A stretch of 64,000 bases of DNA, from positions 682,001 through 746,000 of the forward strand of contig BRXU01000040.1 in NCBI GenBank assembly GCA_030267565.1, in the 5' to 3' direction. The stretch's first letter is position 1; every line of letters begins with the position of its first letter. The notes below the pieces were generated by a model. It saw only the letters and a program-made list of their open reading frames with translations. It was not told the DNA's origin and made no database searches. Below are positions 10,365-20,764 of the stretch, piece by piece. The DNA comes from Pleodorina starrii. Taxonomy: Eukaryota; Chlorophyta; Chlorophyceae; Chlamydomonadales; Volvocaceae. Made by a program: the position numbers and the translations under genes.

Positions 10365-11250
10365 TGGTGATGATGCGGGAAATCGGCGGGGAGGGAGAAG
10401 GAGGGTATCAAGAATGGTGAGGCGTAGCGCGGGAATGGATTGGCAGTCGTGGGCACGTCGAGAGGGGGAGCCAGAGAGGCAGCGACAGAGAGAGAGAGAG
10501 AGAGAGGCCGGCGTGATGAGAATCAATGGTAAGAAAAGCTAGAGTGCGCGCGGAGGGACTCCCGGTAATGATGACGGCACGTTGTGACGGCAGGTTGTTC
10601 GCGTCCGGGTGTACCGGTTGAGCGCGTCCTGCGCGCATGATGGGTGGCTGGTTGGGTGTATGCATGGGCCACGGCGTGGCAGGGCGGTGATCACTAACCT
10701 GCTCGTCTGCCTTGAAGGGGCTTTGTTGAGGTCATCAGCAGTTGGTGTTCGGTGTTCGGTAATCTACGGTAGTGTGTGCGGCAACAGAGCGTGTGGGCGC
10801 ACGACAGATACCGTAGGGTTGGCTAGCTGGCAGTCCGGGGCTTCATTGCGGTTCTTCGAGCGCTGAATTCGGGGGCTCGAGGCGGGTCTTGGGGGGTGTA
10901 GCGGTGCAAACGCGATCACGTGCGCGATCACGTGGGAGAGTTTGCGGCATTTCGCGAATACAGGCGGTGGCTATCAAACGCTTGGTCGGACTGTTGGAGT
11001 GCACAGATGGCGGAGACTGCGAACACAGGGCGCGTGCCGCCCCCCCGCCTTCCGCCGCCATACATAGGATCAACATGCTGGCCAGACGCCAAACGAAACC
11101 CGCCAAGATGGGCCTCGAGGATGGAATGAGTGGATGGTATGAATCAATGAAATGGGGTGGGCGGACGGCTGCAAAGCGCGGGTGTGTTGATCAATATCAC
11201 ATGCACAATCAGAAGCACATACCATGCGTACGGCACGCGCAACATCAAGG
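10365..11250. other. Intergenic region between CacyBP-like gene and LINE copy 2
   Basis: No gene is supported. There is an AG microsatellite at about 10490-10506, a short repeated CGATCACGTG motif near 10912-10932, and otherwise unremarkable sequence. I searched it in three forward frames for upstream VAC14 exons and saw none. The last bases (11243-11250, CATCAAGG) are the left target-site duplication of LINE copy 2. Confidence 0.6.
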
Positions 11251-12532
11251 GATTTATTTATTGGCCGAGTTCAGGCGCCGCCTTTTGTTGGATTGGAGCT
11301 CTGATAGCCTCGATAGGGACCCGCGGGGTTTCCCGGAGCATGAGGAAAGGGGTGTGGGACGGGGGAGCGCCCGGGGTTACCGCGTGTCGGTACCTGAAAT
11401 GGATGGCTGTGGCGTATACGTCCTCAGACTACAAGCGGACATCGGATGGACCACCTGAAGGTGTGTAAACCAGCAAAGCACCTGCTCGAACGAGTTCTGT
11501 GGTTTCATCGTCTCCCGTGACGGTATCACCAGTTCACCACCGACCCCGACAAGCTTACCGCCCTCGCCAACTTACCCCTCTCCATCTCCATCACCGACGT
11601 CCGCACCTTTCTGGGCTTCACAGGTTCCTACCGCCGCTTCATCCAAGACTACGCCCGCATCGCCCATCCGCTCGCCGCCCTCACCAAAGCCACCCAACCA
11701 TCTCCAAAGATCCTTCAGCCCGCCGCCGTCTCCGCCTTCCATGCACTTCGTGACGCCTTCACCTCCGCCCCCGCCCCTCTGTGTTCTGGGTTTCTGGGTT
11801 CAGGGTCATCGGCACCAGAGTTGGGGACATCACCTTGATTGTGAGCTGTTCCTCCCGTGCCGTGTGTCGACCGCGTGCGTAGTAACGTTGACTTCTCTTG
11901 CAGTGACGAATCTGTAGCAGAGAAGTCTGGTTCTAACGACGATCAGACGATCAGTGTTAACGATTAAGTTGGTTGCCGTACGGAGTACGGCTTGCAGCCG
12001 GAGGCTGCGTCTATTCTAGGGCATCTGCCGTCTGGAGACGGCATCTGCCGATGTTGTCTCATCTTTTGTGTTAGCCCTTCTGCCAGGGCTAGTACTCCCG
12101 CCTCCCTCCCGTCGCCAGGCCCGAGCAGGTGCTGTGTATACCACGAAAGCCCCACAAGGCTTGGTCGTTGGGAGTTGGGTGTGTGTCGCGGCTCGCACGG
12201 GGACCGGGTTGAAAAACCACGTGCGGAAAGGACATGTCGGGTGTGTCACGGACGGGCGGTAGAAGATGAGTTGCACGTTTTGATGGAATGTCCGGGTACC
12301 GTATGCGCCATCAAGAGAGGCAATGTGCCTTCCCTCTGGGCGGCAGGATGCTGGATGTAATGAGGTCCTTTGACTCGGTGAACTCTTGTCCCAAATTCAG
12401 AAAGCGTGTGCCGAGCTGCTCGGCAGCTTGCCATCAGGCGTACGGTTTTGCAATGTGCGCCCCTTGACGGATGACCGTTGTGGGGGGACACATGTTACCA
12501 GCCTGTTTTTGGCTCGTACACATGTAACGCCT
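11251..12532 (+). mobile_element. 5'-truncated LINE, copy 2, with 8-bp target-site duplication
   Basis: This is a relative of the LINE at 5858-6764. The parts 11251 to about 11480 and about 12146-12532 align in order with that copy: the LLAEFRRRLLLDW-like segment, then the CRVCHGRAVEDELHVLMEC zinc motif (about 12237-12294), then the same 3' untranslated region ending ACATGTAACGCCT. The element is flanked by perfect 8-bp repeats CATCAAGG at 11243-11250 and 12533-12540. The frame is broken by substitutions, a small deletion near 12150-12185 and a nested retroelement, so it is dead. Confidence 0.85.
11481..12145 (+). mobile_element. Ty3/gypsy LTR-retrotransposon fragment nested in LINE copy 2
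   Basis: Reverse-transcriptase sequence from the palm/thumb end is visible in two frames: NEFCGFIVSRDGIT at 11490-11531, then after a one-base frame change TDPDKLTALANLPL, FLGFTGSYRRFIQDYARIAHPLAALTK and FHALRDAFTSAP to about 11780. This order (EFCGF..SRDGI..T.P.K, FLGF..YRRFI..YA.IA.PL..L.K) is characteristic of Ty3/gypsy elements. The following 360 bp (about 11790-12145) have no coding sense and may be terminal repeat or untranslated DNA. Integrase and gag are absent. Junctions are inferred from where alignment to LINE copy 1 stops and resumes. Confidence 0.8.
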
Positions 12533-12670
12533 CATCAAGGTGTAAGGCTGACTGAAGCTCGCGCTCTCTCCTGTTTCGGCATTCTGCCTTTCACAGTAGA
12601 GAGCACTCACTTCGCTGTGAGTGACCACCGATAGCCACCAGCCGATCAAGTCCCCACCGCCTCTGCGCAG

Positions 12671-13855
12671 ATTGACCGGTTGGTTGCGCTGCTGGAGACG
12701 CCCTGCTTCACCTTCCTGCGGCTGCAGCTGCTGGAGCCGCGAAAGCACCCCTCGCTGCTGAGAGCACTGTACGGGCTGCTGATGCTGCTGCCGCAGTGCA
12801 ACGCCTTCCGAATGCTCAACGCGCGGCTGCAGGTGCGGAGGCGGTTGGCTGGCTGAGAGACGGCGAGGGGCCGCGGGCCCGGGGTGTTTCGGAAGGGCCC
12901 CACACGCGCCAACCCTTGACGCGGCGCGCATGTTGCGCATGTCGTGGTTTTAGGTCCGATTGTTCAACGACTCGGCAGCTGCGCTGCGCATTGCTGCTAT
13001 TCCCCTTTCTTTGCTTCTCTTAATTCGCCAGCGGCAAGAGAAGCAGCAGCTGTCCTTCCCTCATCTTATTACCCTCCTGCATCTCAATCAATTCGCGTGT
13101 CTCCCGCTGGGCCTTGTCCAGCCCCCGCGTCACCGCCTTCTCCGCCTTCCCCACCTGGCCCACCCCCCGGTTACGCACGCTGCAGTTCCTCCTCCCTACC
13201 CCGCCCCCCTTCAGCCTCTTTGGGCTGCCATACTCTTTCGCCCGCCGCCCCCCCACCCGTCCGCAGTGACTCATGTTATATAACGGAGCATATCACTCCC
13301 TGACCCCCACCCGGCCCCGGTGCCCCTCCTGCACAATCTCAGGCGGTTCCCACCCTGGAGCTGTTGCAGCTGGGTGGCGGCCTGGGACCCACAGCCAACG
13401 GCCGGGCTTCCGCCGCCAACGACAGAGTCACATCATCCACGCAGCGCCCGGAGCCCGACGCAGCGCCTCCCGACTGGGCGGACTTGAGCGCCCTGCTGCG
13501 CGTCTTCCGTGCCGCGCAGCTTCGACAGTACGAGGCGTACGTGGAGCAGCGGCGGCCGCCGCCGCTGATGCCCGTCGGCACCGCCGGCCCCGGCGTTACC
13601 TTTGCCACCAGCATCACCGACCGCCCCACGGCGCTGTCAACGGCGGACAAGGGCGGCGTGCCGTACCTCCCGGGCGCGGGAGCGGCGCCGTCCAGCGGGC
13701 TCGGGTTCCCGGATGTGATCGGGAGGCCTGCCGGCGGTGCCGTCTCGCCGCCGCCGGGTAACGGCGCCGCTTCCGTCGGGGGGCCCGGGCTAGCCGGGCC
13801 TGCCGCTGGGGCGCCGCCGCGGGTACAGCGGCGGCGGTGTCAGCGGCGGCCATAG
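12671..13855 (+). pseudogene. VAC14: VAC14 C-terminal fragment (PIKfyve complex scaffold), 5' part missing
   Basis: VAC14 scaffolds the Fab1/PIKfyve lipid-kinase complex on endosomes and vacuoles. Two exons are recognised: 12671-12832 ([44 protein letters not shown]) and 13343-13855 (AVPTLELLQL, then a Pro/Gly linker with DWADLSALLRVFRAAQLRQY). They correspond to the last conserved block and the C-terminal helix of VAC14. Phases agree across the 13-kb intron 12833-13342, and the acceptor before 12671 shows that upstream exons once existed. About 500 or more residues of HEAT-repeat region are absent: upstream lie only LINE copy 2 and about 900 bp without VAC14 similarity. Hence a truncated copy or an assembly break. 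A second open frame (13837-14121) may be its true tail after a frame change. Confidence 0.82.
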
Positions 13856-14981
13856 GCGTGGCGCAAGTGCTGTCTTTTGCGGATGAGGGCACGGAGCCCG
13901 TCACGAGGGGCGCGAGCGGGGTCCTCAGCGGGGGCGGACCCAGCTTTGGCGACGGCTCGGCTCTCCTGGCGGCGGTGCCGGCCGACGCTCAACTGGCGCA
14001 ACAAATGGTGCCACAACAGCTCCAGAACCAGACCCAGCAACAGTTCCAAGGCGGGGGCCCCGCGTTTAACCCGGAGGCGGTGCGGGGGCAACTGCACGTG
14101 TCCTCGGTGGGGAGTAACTGAGGATGGTGGAAAGGAAGAACCCGGTACCGCAGCGAAGGGACGGAGACGCACCTGAGGGCTCCCACATGCCGCGGGCTCC
14201 CACATCCCACATGGAGCGGAGGACAGTGCAAGCAGGACATCCACGGTCCACCTCTGTTGCGAAAACTCGGGAGCCTTAAGACGGTGGTCCGCGGTTTGCA
14301 TTTTCATGGTCTGTGGATGTGCGTGTGGACATCTGATAGCCCAGGCCAGGCTGGGGGAAGGGGGGCTGCAGGAGCGATTGGGGCGCTGCCGCGCTGCACC
14401 GCGCAACTTTCGGAGCTTTGAGTCGTTTGGCTGCTGGGTGGTGGTGCTGGGTGGTGAGCTGCCGGCACACACACACGTCTGGAGCGCATTACGTGTGCGC
14501 ATTGGCGATTGGGCGGTGCTGCCGCGTCGCATCTCAGACGAGTGCTGATCCCTGGTCCCTGGACAGCGCCTGGACCGGCTGATAACCTATCTAGGCCCAC
14601 ATCGCAGCCATCGGCGGAAGCCTGTGAGGAGTCTCGGAGCGCGGGCAGGTTATTCAGGCGTGTGGGCTTTATTTTCCCAGAGAAGCGGGAAAGGGAGGGA
14701 AGGGAGGGAGGTGGTCAAATGGTCATCCATTCAACGGCCGCCGTACGGAAATCCGGATCTGAGGGTCAAAATTGCCACGGAGCAAGCTTAGGAAAACAAC
14801 ACTTTATCCATCAATGACCACTTGACCAGCTTACCTCTTTGGAGACATTCTTCGGCTTTCTGCTCACGCCAAGCCTTGCTGAAAGCCGCTTCCACCTTAC
14901 ACGTTCGGCATTATGCCATCGCATACAGGCGCAGGATTTTTTGATCATACGTGTGAATGATACAGGGGCAAATAATAAAAT
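13856..14981. other. Region downstream of the VAC14 fragment
   Basis: The frame 13837-14121, overlapping the fragment's end, reads as a plausible Gln/Gly-rich tail but lacks independent support. One copy of the dispersed repeat with core CGCAGCGAAGGGACGGAGAC lies at about 14146-14169. From 14180 to 14980 no gene is seen. The last 250 bp are less GC-rich and would contain the promoter of the ankyrin gene. Confidence 0.5.
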
Positions 14982-16993
14982 ATGTCCCCGTCGGTCACTC
15001 TGCGTACAACAGACGGCTCGAGCATTTGGCTGCCGGGCATCGTGGCGTGCATTGCGCACCATCTGCCAGCTAACGAAGTGGCAGGCACATTACGACTGAT
15101 AAACAAGACGACATCGCAGCAGTTCGCACGCCACAAGACCTTGCGGCTCTCGCTTCCGTCGCCCATCCACGTGTTCCGGGAGCGCTGGGGCCGCCCGGGC
15201 GCATTTCGCGCGTTGTCTCACAAGCAGCGGCTGCAGGTGCTGTGGCTGACGGCGGCAAGCGGCAGCGTCGCCAACCTGGAGGTTGCCCTGGTCAACGCGG
15301 GTCTTGATCTTCCTCACGAGCTGCTCGGGGCCGCGGCAGCCGCGGGCCAGCTCGACATGTGCAAGGTGCTGCATGCCCGCGGCAGCCTCTTTGATGATTC
15401 TATGTCCGCCGCGGTGCAGGGTGGCCACCGGCACGTGTGCGAGTGGCTGTTGGCCAGCGGCTGCCGCCTCGAGGTGTCCGTCGTTCTCAATGCTTGCTGT
15501 AGCGGGCGGGAGGACTTTCTGCAGTGGCTGCTGACGGAATTAGGGGGACGTCTCAGCGACGATGTGATTCTCTGCTGGTCATTGTTGACGTCCGCGGCGC
15601 AGCACTTGAGCCTGGCGGCGCTGCAGCGGCTGTGGGAGCAGCTCACGGCAGGGCGCCACGGCAGCACACTGCAGCAGCAGCTTGAGCGGCTCAGACAGGC
15701 GATTCGGGGTGCCATCCTGGCGGTCGCGGCCGGCAGCACCACGCCCGACTGGCAAGACAAAGTGGAGTGGCTGGAGGGGCTGGGCTTCCCCCACATGGCA
15801 AGGGCTTGCGATTACGCTGTTCAGGCTGGTAACGGCGATGCAGCGGAGGCGCGTCTGCAGTGGCTGCACGGCCGGGGCTACCCCCTGGAGACGGCGGTGG
15901 CGGACACTGCGGTCTCTCACGGCAATCTTGCCGCCCTGCGTTTCCTGGTGGAGCAAGCGGGGGTGCGGCCCACCGGCGATCAGTCCCCCGTGAAGGAAGC
16001 AGCCCGCCAGGGCCACCTGGCCGTACTGCAGTACCTGCACGCCAGCGGCTTGCCCGTCAACATCCGTTCTGTTGCGGAAGAGGCGGCCCGGGCGGGTCAC
16101 CTGCCGTTGGTGGCCTGGGCGGTGGAGGGCCTGGGCGTCGCACCCGCTGACGGCGCAGCTAGCTTGCTCGACTGCGCGGCGGCGAGCGGCAACCTTGAGC
16201 TGATAACCTGGCTTCACGTCCGCGGCTGGGCCATGGGCCCCGAGGCCATCCCCAACGGCGCCGCGAGCGGCTGCGAAGAGGTGCTGGAGTGGCTGGTGGA
16301 GCGGGGCTGCCCCTTCCCGGTGGGTGTCGCCGTCCTCGTTTGTGCTGTCACCACCACATGTACGATGCGCTCCGTGTGGCCCACCAGTTGTGGCCCACCG
16401 GTGGTTCGTTAGATGCGTGTGCCGGGCCACCGTGTGTCGTGCGTACGTCGAGCAGCTTGTGCGCCTTCCGGGACAGATTCACTGTCTGCCAAGCTGCCAA
16501 AGCACGGCGCCGGGAAACTCCGCTGCCGGGGAGCTAGGCTGTGAGGCTGCATGGGAGTTGCACCGCCCCTGACTGCCCAACCCCCCGTCCCTGAAATTTT
16601 GTGTGCATGTACGGCAATCATTTGCCTCAGCCCGATGGCGGCGCCTACCGCGGAGCCGCCCGCAACGGTGATCTGGCGATGCTCCACTACCTGCACCGGC
16701 TGGGCTGCCCCTGGGGGCGCCCGGGGAAGCTGCTGCCGGACTGCATCCGCAGCGGGGTCTCCGTCGCCGTGCTGCAGTGCCTGCTGGACTTGGGCTGCCC
16801 GGAAATGGACTGGGATGCTGCGGACAAGCTGGTGGAGGACTGGGCGCGAAGGGAGCCCTGGCAGCCCGCGGAGCGCCGCGAGGCGCTGCTGGCATGGCTG
16901 GGCGAGCAGCGGCAGCGGCGGCGGTCGCCTGGGGCCCAAGGGGCCTTGCTAGCGGCAGCAACGACCAGCAGCGGCAGACTTGCCTTGCTCTAA
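14982..16993 (+). CDS. Ankyrin-repeat protein with F-box-like N-terminus
   Basis: Probable protein-interaction adaptor of a family that is large in Chlamydomonadales. There are two exons, 14982-16319 and 16631-16993 (566 residues), joined in phase 0 across a GTGGGT...CTCAG intron. The join restores GCPFP-PDGGAYRGAARNG, so the stop in the retained intron is not the true end. Residues about 15-60 (IWLPGIVACIAHHLPANEVAGTLRLINK in two parts) resemble the F-box-like start of related algal proteins. From about residue 90 on there are many degenerate ankyrin units with the pattern AA..G.L..L..LH..G, for example GHLAVLQYLHASG, GNLELITWLHVRG and GDLAMLHYLHRLG. No catalytic domain is seen. Whether it recruits an SCF complex is untested. 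Confidence 0.87.
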
Positions 16994-18288
16994 AGGCGAT
17001 GCCTTGCCTTATAGCGCGGGGCGTATGTGGGTTGGGCGCGGCTTACCGTGTTGTCTGGTGCCGGGGGTCGGTAGGGCTGCCACACACCCACCATGCCATG
17101 ATGACCGGTGTGTGTTGGGGGAGGGGGTAGGGATGTGTGTGGGGTTCCGGAGCGAGAGCCGTGCTTAGTCTGATGGCGGAGGGGGGGGCCGACGTTGGTT
17201 GCCGTCGGGGGGCGGCTCATCACATCTGGATACGACCTCGTTCGGTTCGGTCGGGGGCATGCATGGGCTTGAGGTTGTGCATGCCGGCCGCGCGCGTGCT
17301 GCACTCGTGGACGTGGTTCACGCTGCGCTTGGCAGCTTTGATTAAGAGCAGGACTCGACAAATGCGGTTCTGCCTTCGCTGTGCTGCATTAGAGACAGCA
17401 TTGCAGGGCCCTCGTCTAGGGAAGCAGCCGATTGCTTCAAGGCTCAGGATGCTTTGGAGCCCCCACCCCCGAAAGGGGTGGCAGCTGTCCCTATTTATAC
17501 TGAAACGTGGTCACGTGGTCGAAGCCGCCTGCGCCCCTGGTCCCCCACCATACCAAGCCCCCGAGGCGTGGGGCTCGGACACGGACCTATTCCCCGGCCG
17601 CCCCCCTTTGCACACCCGCCAGTGCACCACCAGACTTCCGAGCAGGTCAGCCGCCGAGAGCTGCTCCAGGGGGGTTGACAAACCCTGGCACAGACATACA
17701 CACGTGGCACATTGACAAGCGGCCGCCACGGTGCTTGGTGGACTGGATGCGCATACAGAAGGGCGTGCACCACCCCGGCAAGAACCACACAAACACTACT
17801 GCCCGCGCTTCCGCATTTCCATTACATGTTGGACGGTCAGATAGGTGCGCTCGTTGCCTCCAATCCACATTCGTTGGTTCGTAACGACCCAATAAACGCT
17901 CAGAAAGCTCTCCTTCATTCGCTCGGCGTCAGTGCGACCACCCTGCCACCTGCCAAATTGGGTCCGATGAAGCGTGTGCGCGGCTCGTGCACCACGAATC
18001 GGCTGTGGCACGCACGCCGAGTCGCTCGACCCCATCTCCGACCAGGACGAAACGCGCGACCGCGCATCTCTTTGCTACCACCTGACGGCGGACGACAGCG
18101 TGCGCGGTCCAACAACACAGAAACGAAAGCTCTTACAACACCGTAAACGCTGCAAGGTCGCCGCATCTCTTTCCATCGCAGCAAGAACCCCAACCCGTCA
18201 ACGCTGATTCGTCAACCGCCGGCGGATCCGTGCGAAAGCTCTTGACGGAGCTGGCCTGGCCATCTTGTTTCAACGGCAGAAAAGACCG
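16994..18288. other. Convergent intergenic region (ankyrin gene / GST gene)
   Basis: This 1.3-kb region between two converging genes has no recognisable coding sequence. It contains a short C-run/G-run hairpin near 17462-17480 (CCCCCACCCC..GGGGTGG) and ACGTGGTCACGTGGTC near 17506-17521. The minus-strand GST transcript would end here. Confidence 0.55.
18133..18137 (-). terminator. Possible TGTAA polyadenylation signal of the GST gene
   Basis: TTACA on the plus strand reads TGTAA on the minus strand, about 150 bp downstream of the GST stop codon. TGTAA is the usual polyadenylation signal in Chlamydomonas and Volvox. Position and orientation fit, but the pentamer is short and unproven. Confidence 0.4.
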
Positions 18289-20365
18289 TCACGCGTCGGG
18301 CTTGAAGGAGGCGCGGAGGCCCTCGCCGTTCTTCTCATAGAACGCCTTGACGCCTGGCTCGTTGGCGACCTTGTTGCGAAAGGCCTTGAGGGCGGGGTAC
18401 TGCTCCAGCAGGTTGGCCGGCACACCTGACAGGCGGGTGGCGACGCATCGGGAATGGATCGGAGCGGTTCGATGGGAGTAGCCCCGGGAAACGGGTGCGG
18501 TGTACCATGCAGCATGCGCGCATGCAAGTGCGCGAATGTGTGTGTACCCCGGGTGTGTGTGGGTGTGTGTAAACTGGTGTGGGTCGGCGGGGAGGCGGCG
18601 CACTAGGGAGTCTAGGGCACGGCATGTACGATAATCACGGGCAGTACGGCACTTACCGTCGTACATGCCGCTGACGACGGAGCTCAGGGCACTGAAGATG
18701 GACAGATCGGCGAAGCTGAGCTTTGGGCCCGCCACGAATCCGCCGTCGAGGGCGCCCTACGGTAGATGCGTGGTTTCGGGGCCAACTCATTCGGCAACTC
18801 ATTGCAAAATTGTGGTCAAGGAGACGGATTTCACTGCCAAACGCAGCGAAAGGGGCGCCGACCTGATGATTACGGTGGAGGGAAACACGCATCTGCTGGA
18901 GTGGGTTCTCGTCCTTACCAATCACCTCTCGGGTCCCTGGTGGCCTGGCCTATCAAAACTGCAAACTGACTGCTGCGATTACGGCAATCAAGAGACAGGA
19001 AGGCTCAACGGGCTGGTCCCCCCCAGTCCGCCACTAAAGGCACCATCCCTACGGAGGGTGCGCCAAGGACAACGGCTACAGCTCGATCTCGGGCAATCCA
19101 ATCGACCCTAATTCGACCCACCAGCATCTTGCTCATCTGTTCCAACTTGTCCTTGCCCTTGCCGGCAATAATCTCCTGTCGGGCCTTGATCCTCTCCTCG
19201 AGCGGCATGTAGTAGGTGGGGGTGAACAGCTGCGAGGTTTGGACGCGGGCGGGCGGGCGGGCAGGAGACATGAGATTCGGGCAGCACGGAGGCGGAAGGC
19301 GCGGCGGGTCAAGACGGAGTTTGCTTGGGCGACCAGTGGGTGGACGGTGGGGTGCCGCGAGACTCCACAGCTTGTTTACTTCATTGTTTGTGCAGTTCTA
19401 TGTACCAACAGCGTTCTTCCGGAGCTTGGACACACACACAATGATGACACCTGTGGCAACTGAATCCTGCTAATGCTACGCAACTGTTGAGAGTCCGAAA
19501 GCGGTGTCACCGCGGTAGCGTACCCGCAGTGAGACCCAAATGCCCAGTTGCTAGTTAGTAGCCCATACCCCCGTCCCCGTGCGTTGAAGATAGACCGTCA
19601 ACAAAACCGCGAGCACCGGAACCACAATCTGAACACCGTTTTGAGCACAATCACCCTATGCCTTTTATCTCCATGAAGTCGGAAAGCAGGAAGACTGCCT
19701 CGTCCGCGCGTGCGGCCTGGAGGGGGTCCTCCGGGTACAGACCCGCCAATTTGGCCGTGTAGCGATCTGCCATGGACAGCAGTGGGCGGTAATGGCGGGG
19801 ATCAACATCTTGTTCAAACTTGGCCCTGCAAAAGCTAGTTGGATAGCGCCAAACGGCTATTGCTGACTGACGACTCGCGATGCATTGACTGACCATGACC
19901 GCACATCCCATGCCATGACGTAACGGAATGGAAGGGCGACTGGCAGCAAAGAAGCGCGCCGGTAAGGTGCTCGATACTCCGCTGCAAAACGTACCAATAG
20001 CTCCACTCTGGGCAAGCATCTTCCCGTCGGGGAGCTCCAGGACAGGAACCTGTCCGAAAGGCATCTTCGGCTTGGCAGCCGGGAAAGTTTCACCCGTGTA
20101 ATGAACATCCTGCGCAGACAGAACACACGAAAGGCATCGTCACACTCCATGCGCAAAACAGCGACAGCGCGCTGGTTATGTGTGCTGGAACCTTCCAGCG
20201 CTGTTGATGGCGGAGATCTCCGGCACAAACCGGAAGGCAACACGACTTGACAATCATCAACCCAATGCAGTAACTTACCTCGTAAGGGATGCCGCCAATG
20301 GACAGGCAAAGGCGCGCCACTTCAGCGCGCCCCGGGACAGCGAAGTAGTGGACCTTGTAAGACAT
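18289..20365 (-). CDS. Glutathione S-transferase, sigma-like
   Basis: Cytosolic GST: conjugates glutathione to electrophiles or acts as a GSH-dependent isomerase. Six exons in order: 20365-20279, 20109-19995, 19766 to about 19655, 19229-19122, 18756-18657, 18425-18289, about 219 residues. The N-terminal thioredoxin-like domain has MSYKVHYFAVPGRAEVARL, with Tyr7 in the position of the catalytic tyrosine of sigma GSTs, then MPFGQVPVLELPDGKMLAQS and SGAI (glutathione-binding segment). The helical C-terminal domain has LYPEDP, AVFLLSDFMEI, EERIKARQEIIAGK, PKLSFADLSIF (the N-capping/hydrophobic staple region) and YPALKAFRNKVANEPGVKAF. The junction of exons 3 and 4 is one nucleotide out of phase with any GT donor I can find, so a base error or an unrecognised micro-exon is likely there. 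It is divergent from the secreted-protein gene. Confidence 0.92.
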
Positions 20366-20764
20366 ATCTGCCTGCTACTGGATCAGTGATGCAGTACTAG
20401 CCAAAGAAAAAATGCGGCTTTGCACTGTGGAGTAGCGCTAGTGGAAGAAACGAATAATACCGAATACTCTCACTGCCAGTTACAAACATACGACAAAGCC
20501 GTTAGCCGTTGGTCAACGCTTAGGTAACCAACCACCCGACCAGTAAACTTATGAGCTTTACGGTAGTTTTCTTCTACTTTCCTTGTTGTAATTATAGCAG
20601 CGATCATGAACTAGTGCTTTTAGATATTTGGCTATGGTCAACAGCGGCTGAGACCTGCGTGTGCTATATAGCGACTTGCAGTGTGTATGGGACCGATCGA
20701 CGCGCAGGCTCCGCGGGGAACTAGGGACGCCGATCAGTCTTAAAGCTGCAGCAGCCCTACGATT
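20366..20764. promoter_or_regulatory. Divergent promoter region, GST / secreted protein
   Basis: 399 bp separate the two opposed start codons. The region is AT-rich relative to the genome (for example 20540-20660) and contains TGCTATATAGCGAC at about 20660-20673, a TATA-like motif that could serve the plus-strand gene about 95 bp from its ATG. No other site can be assigned. Confidence 0.5.
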
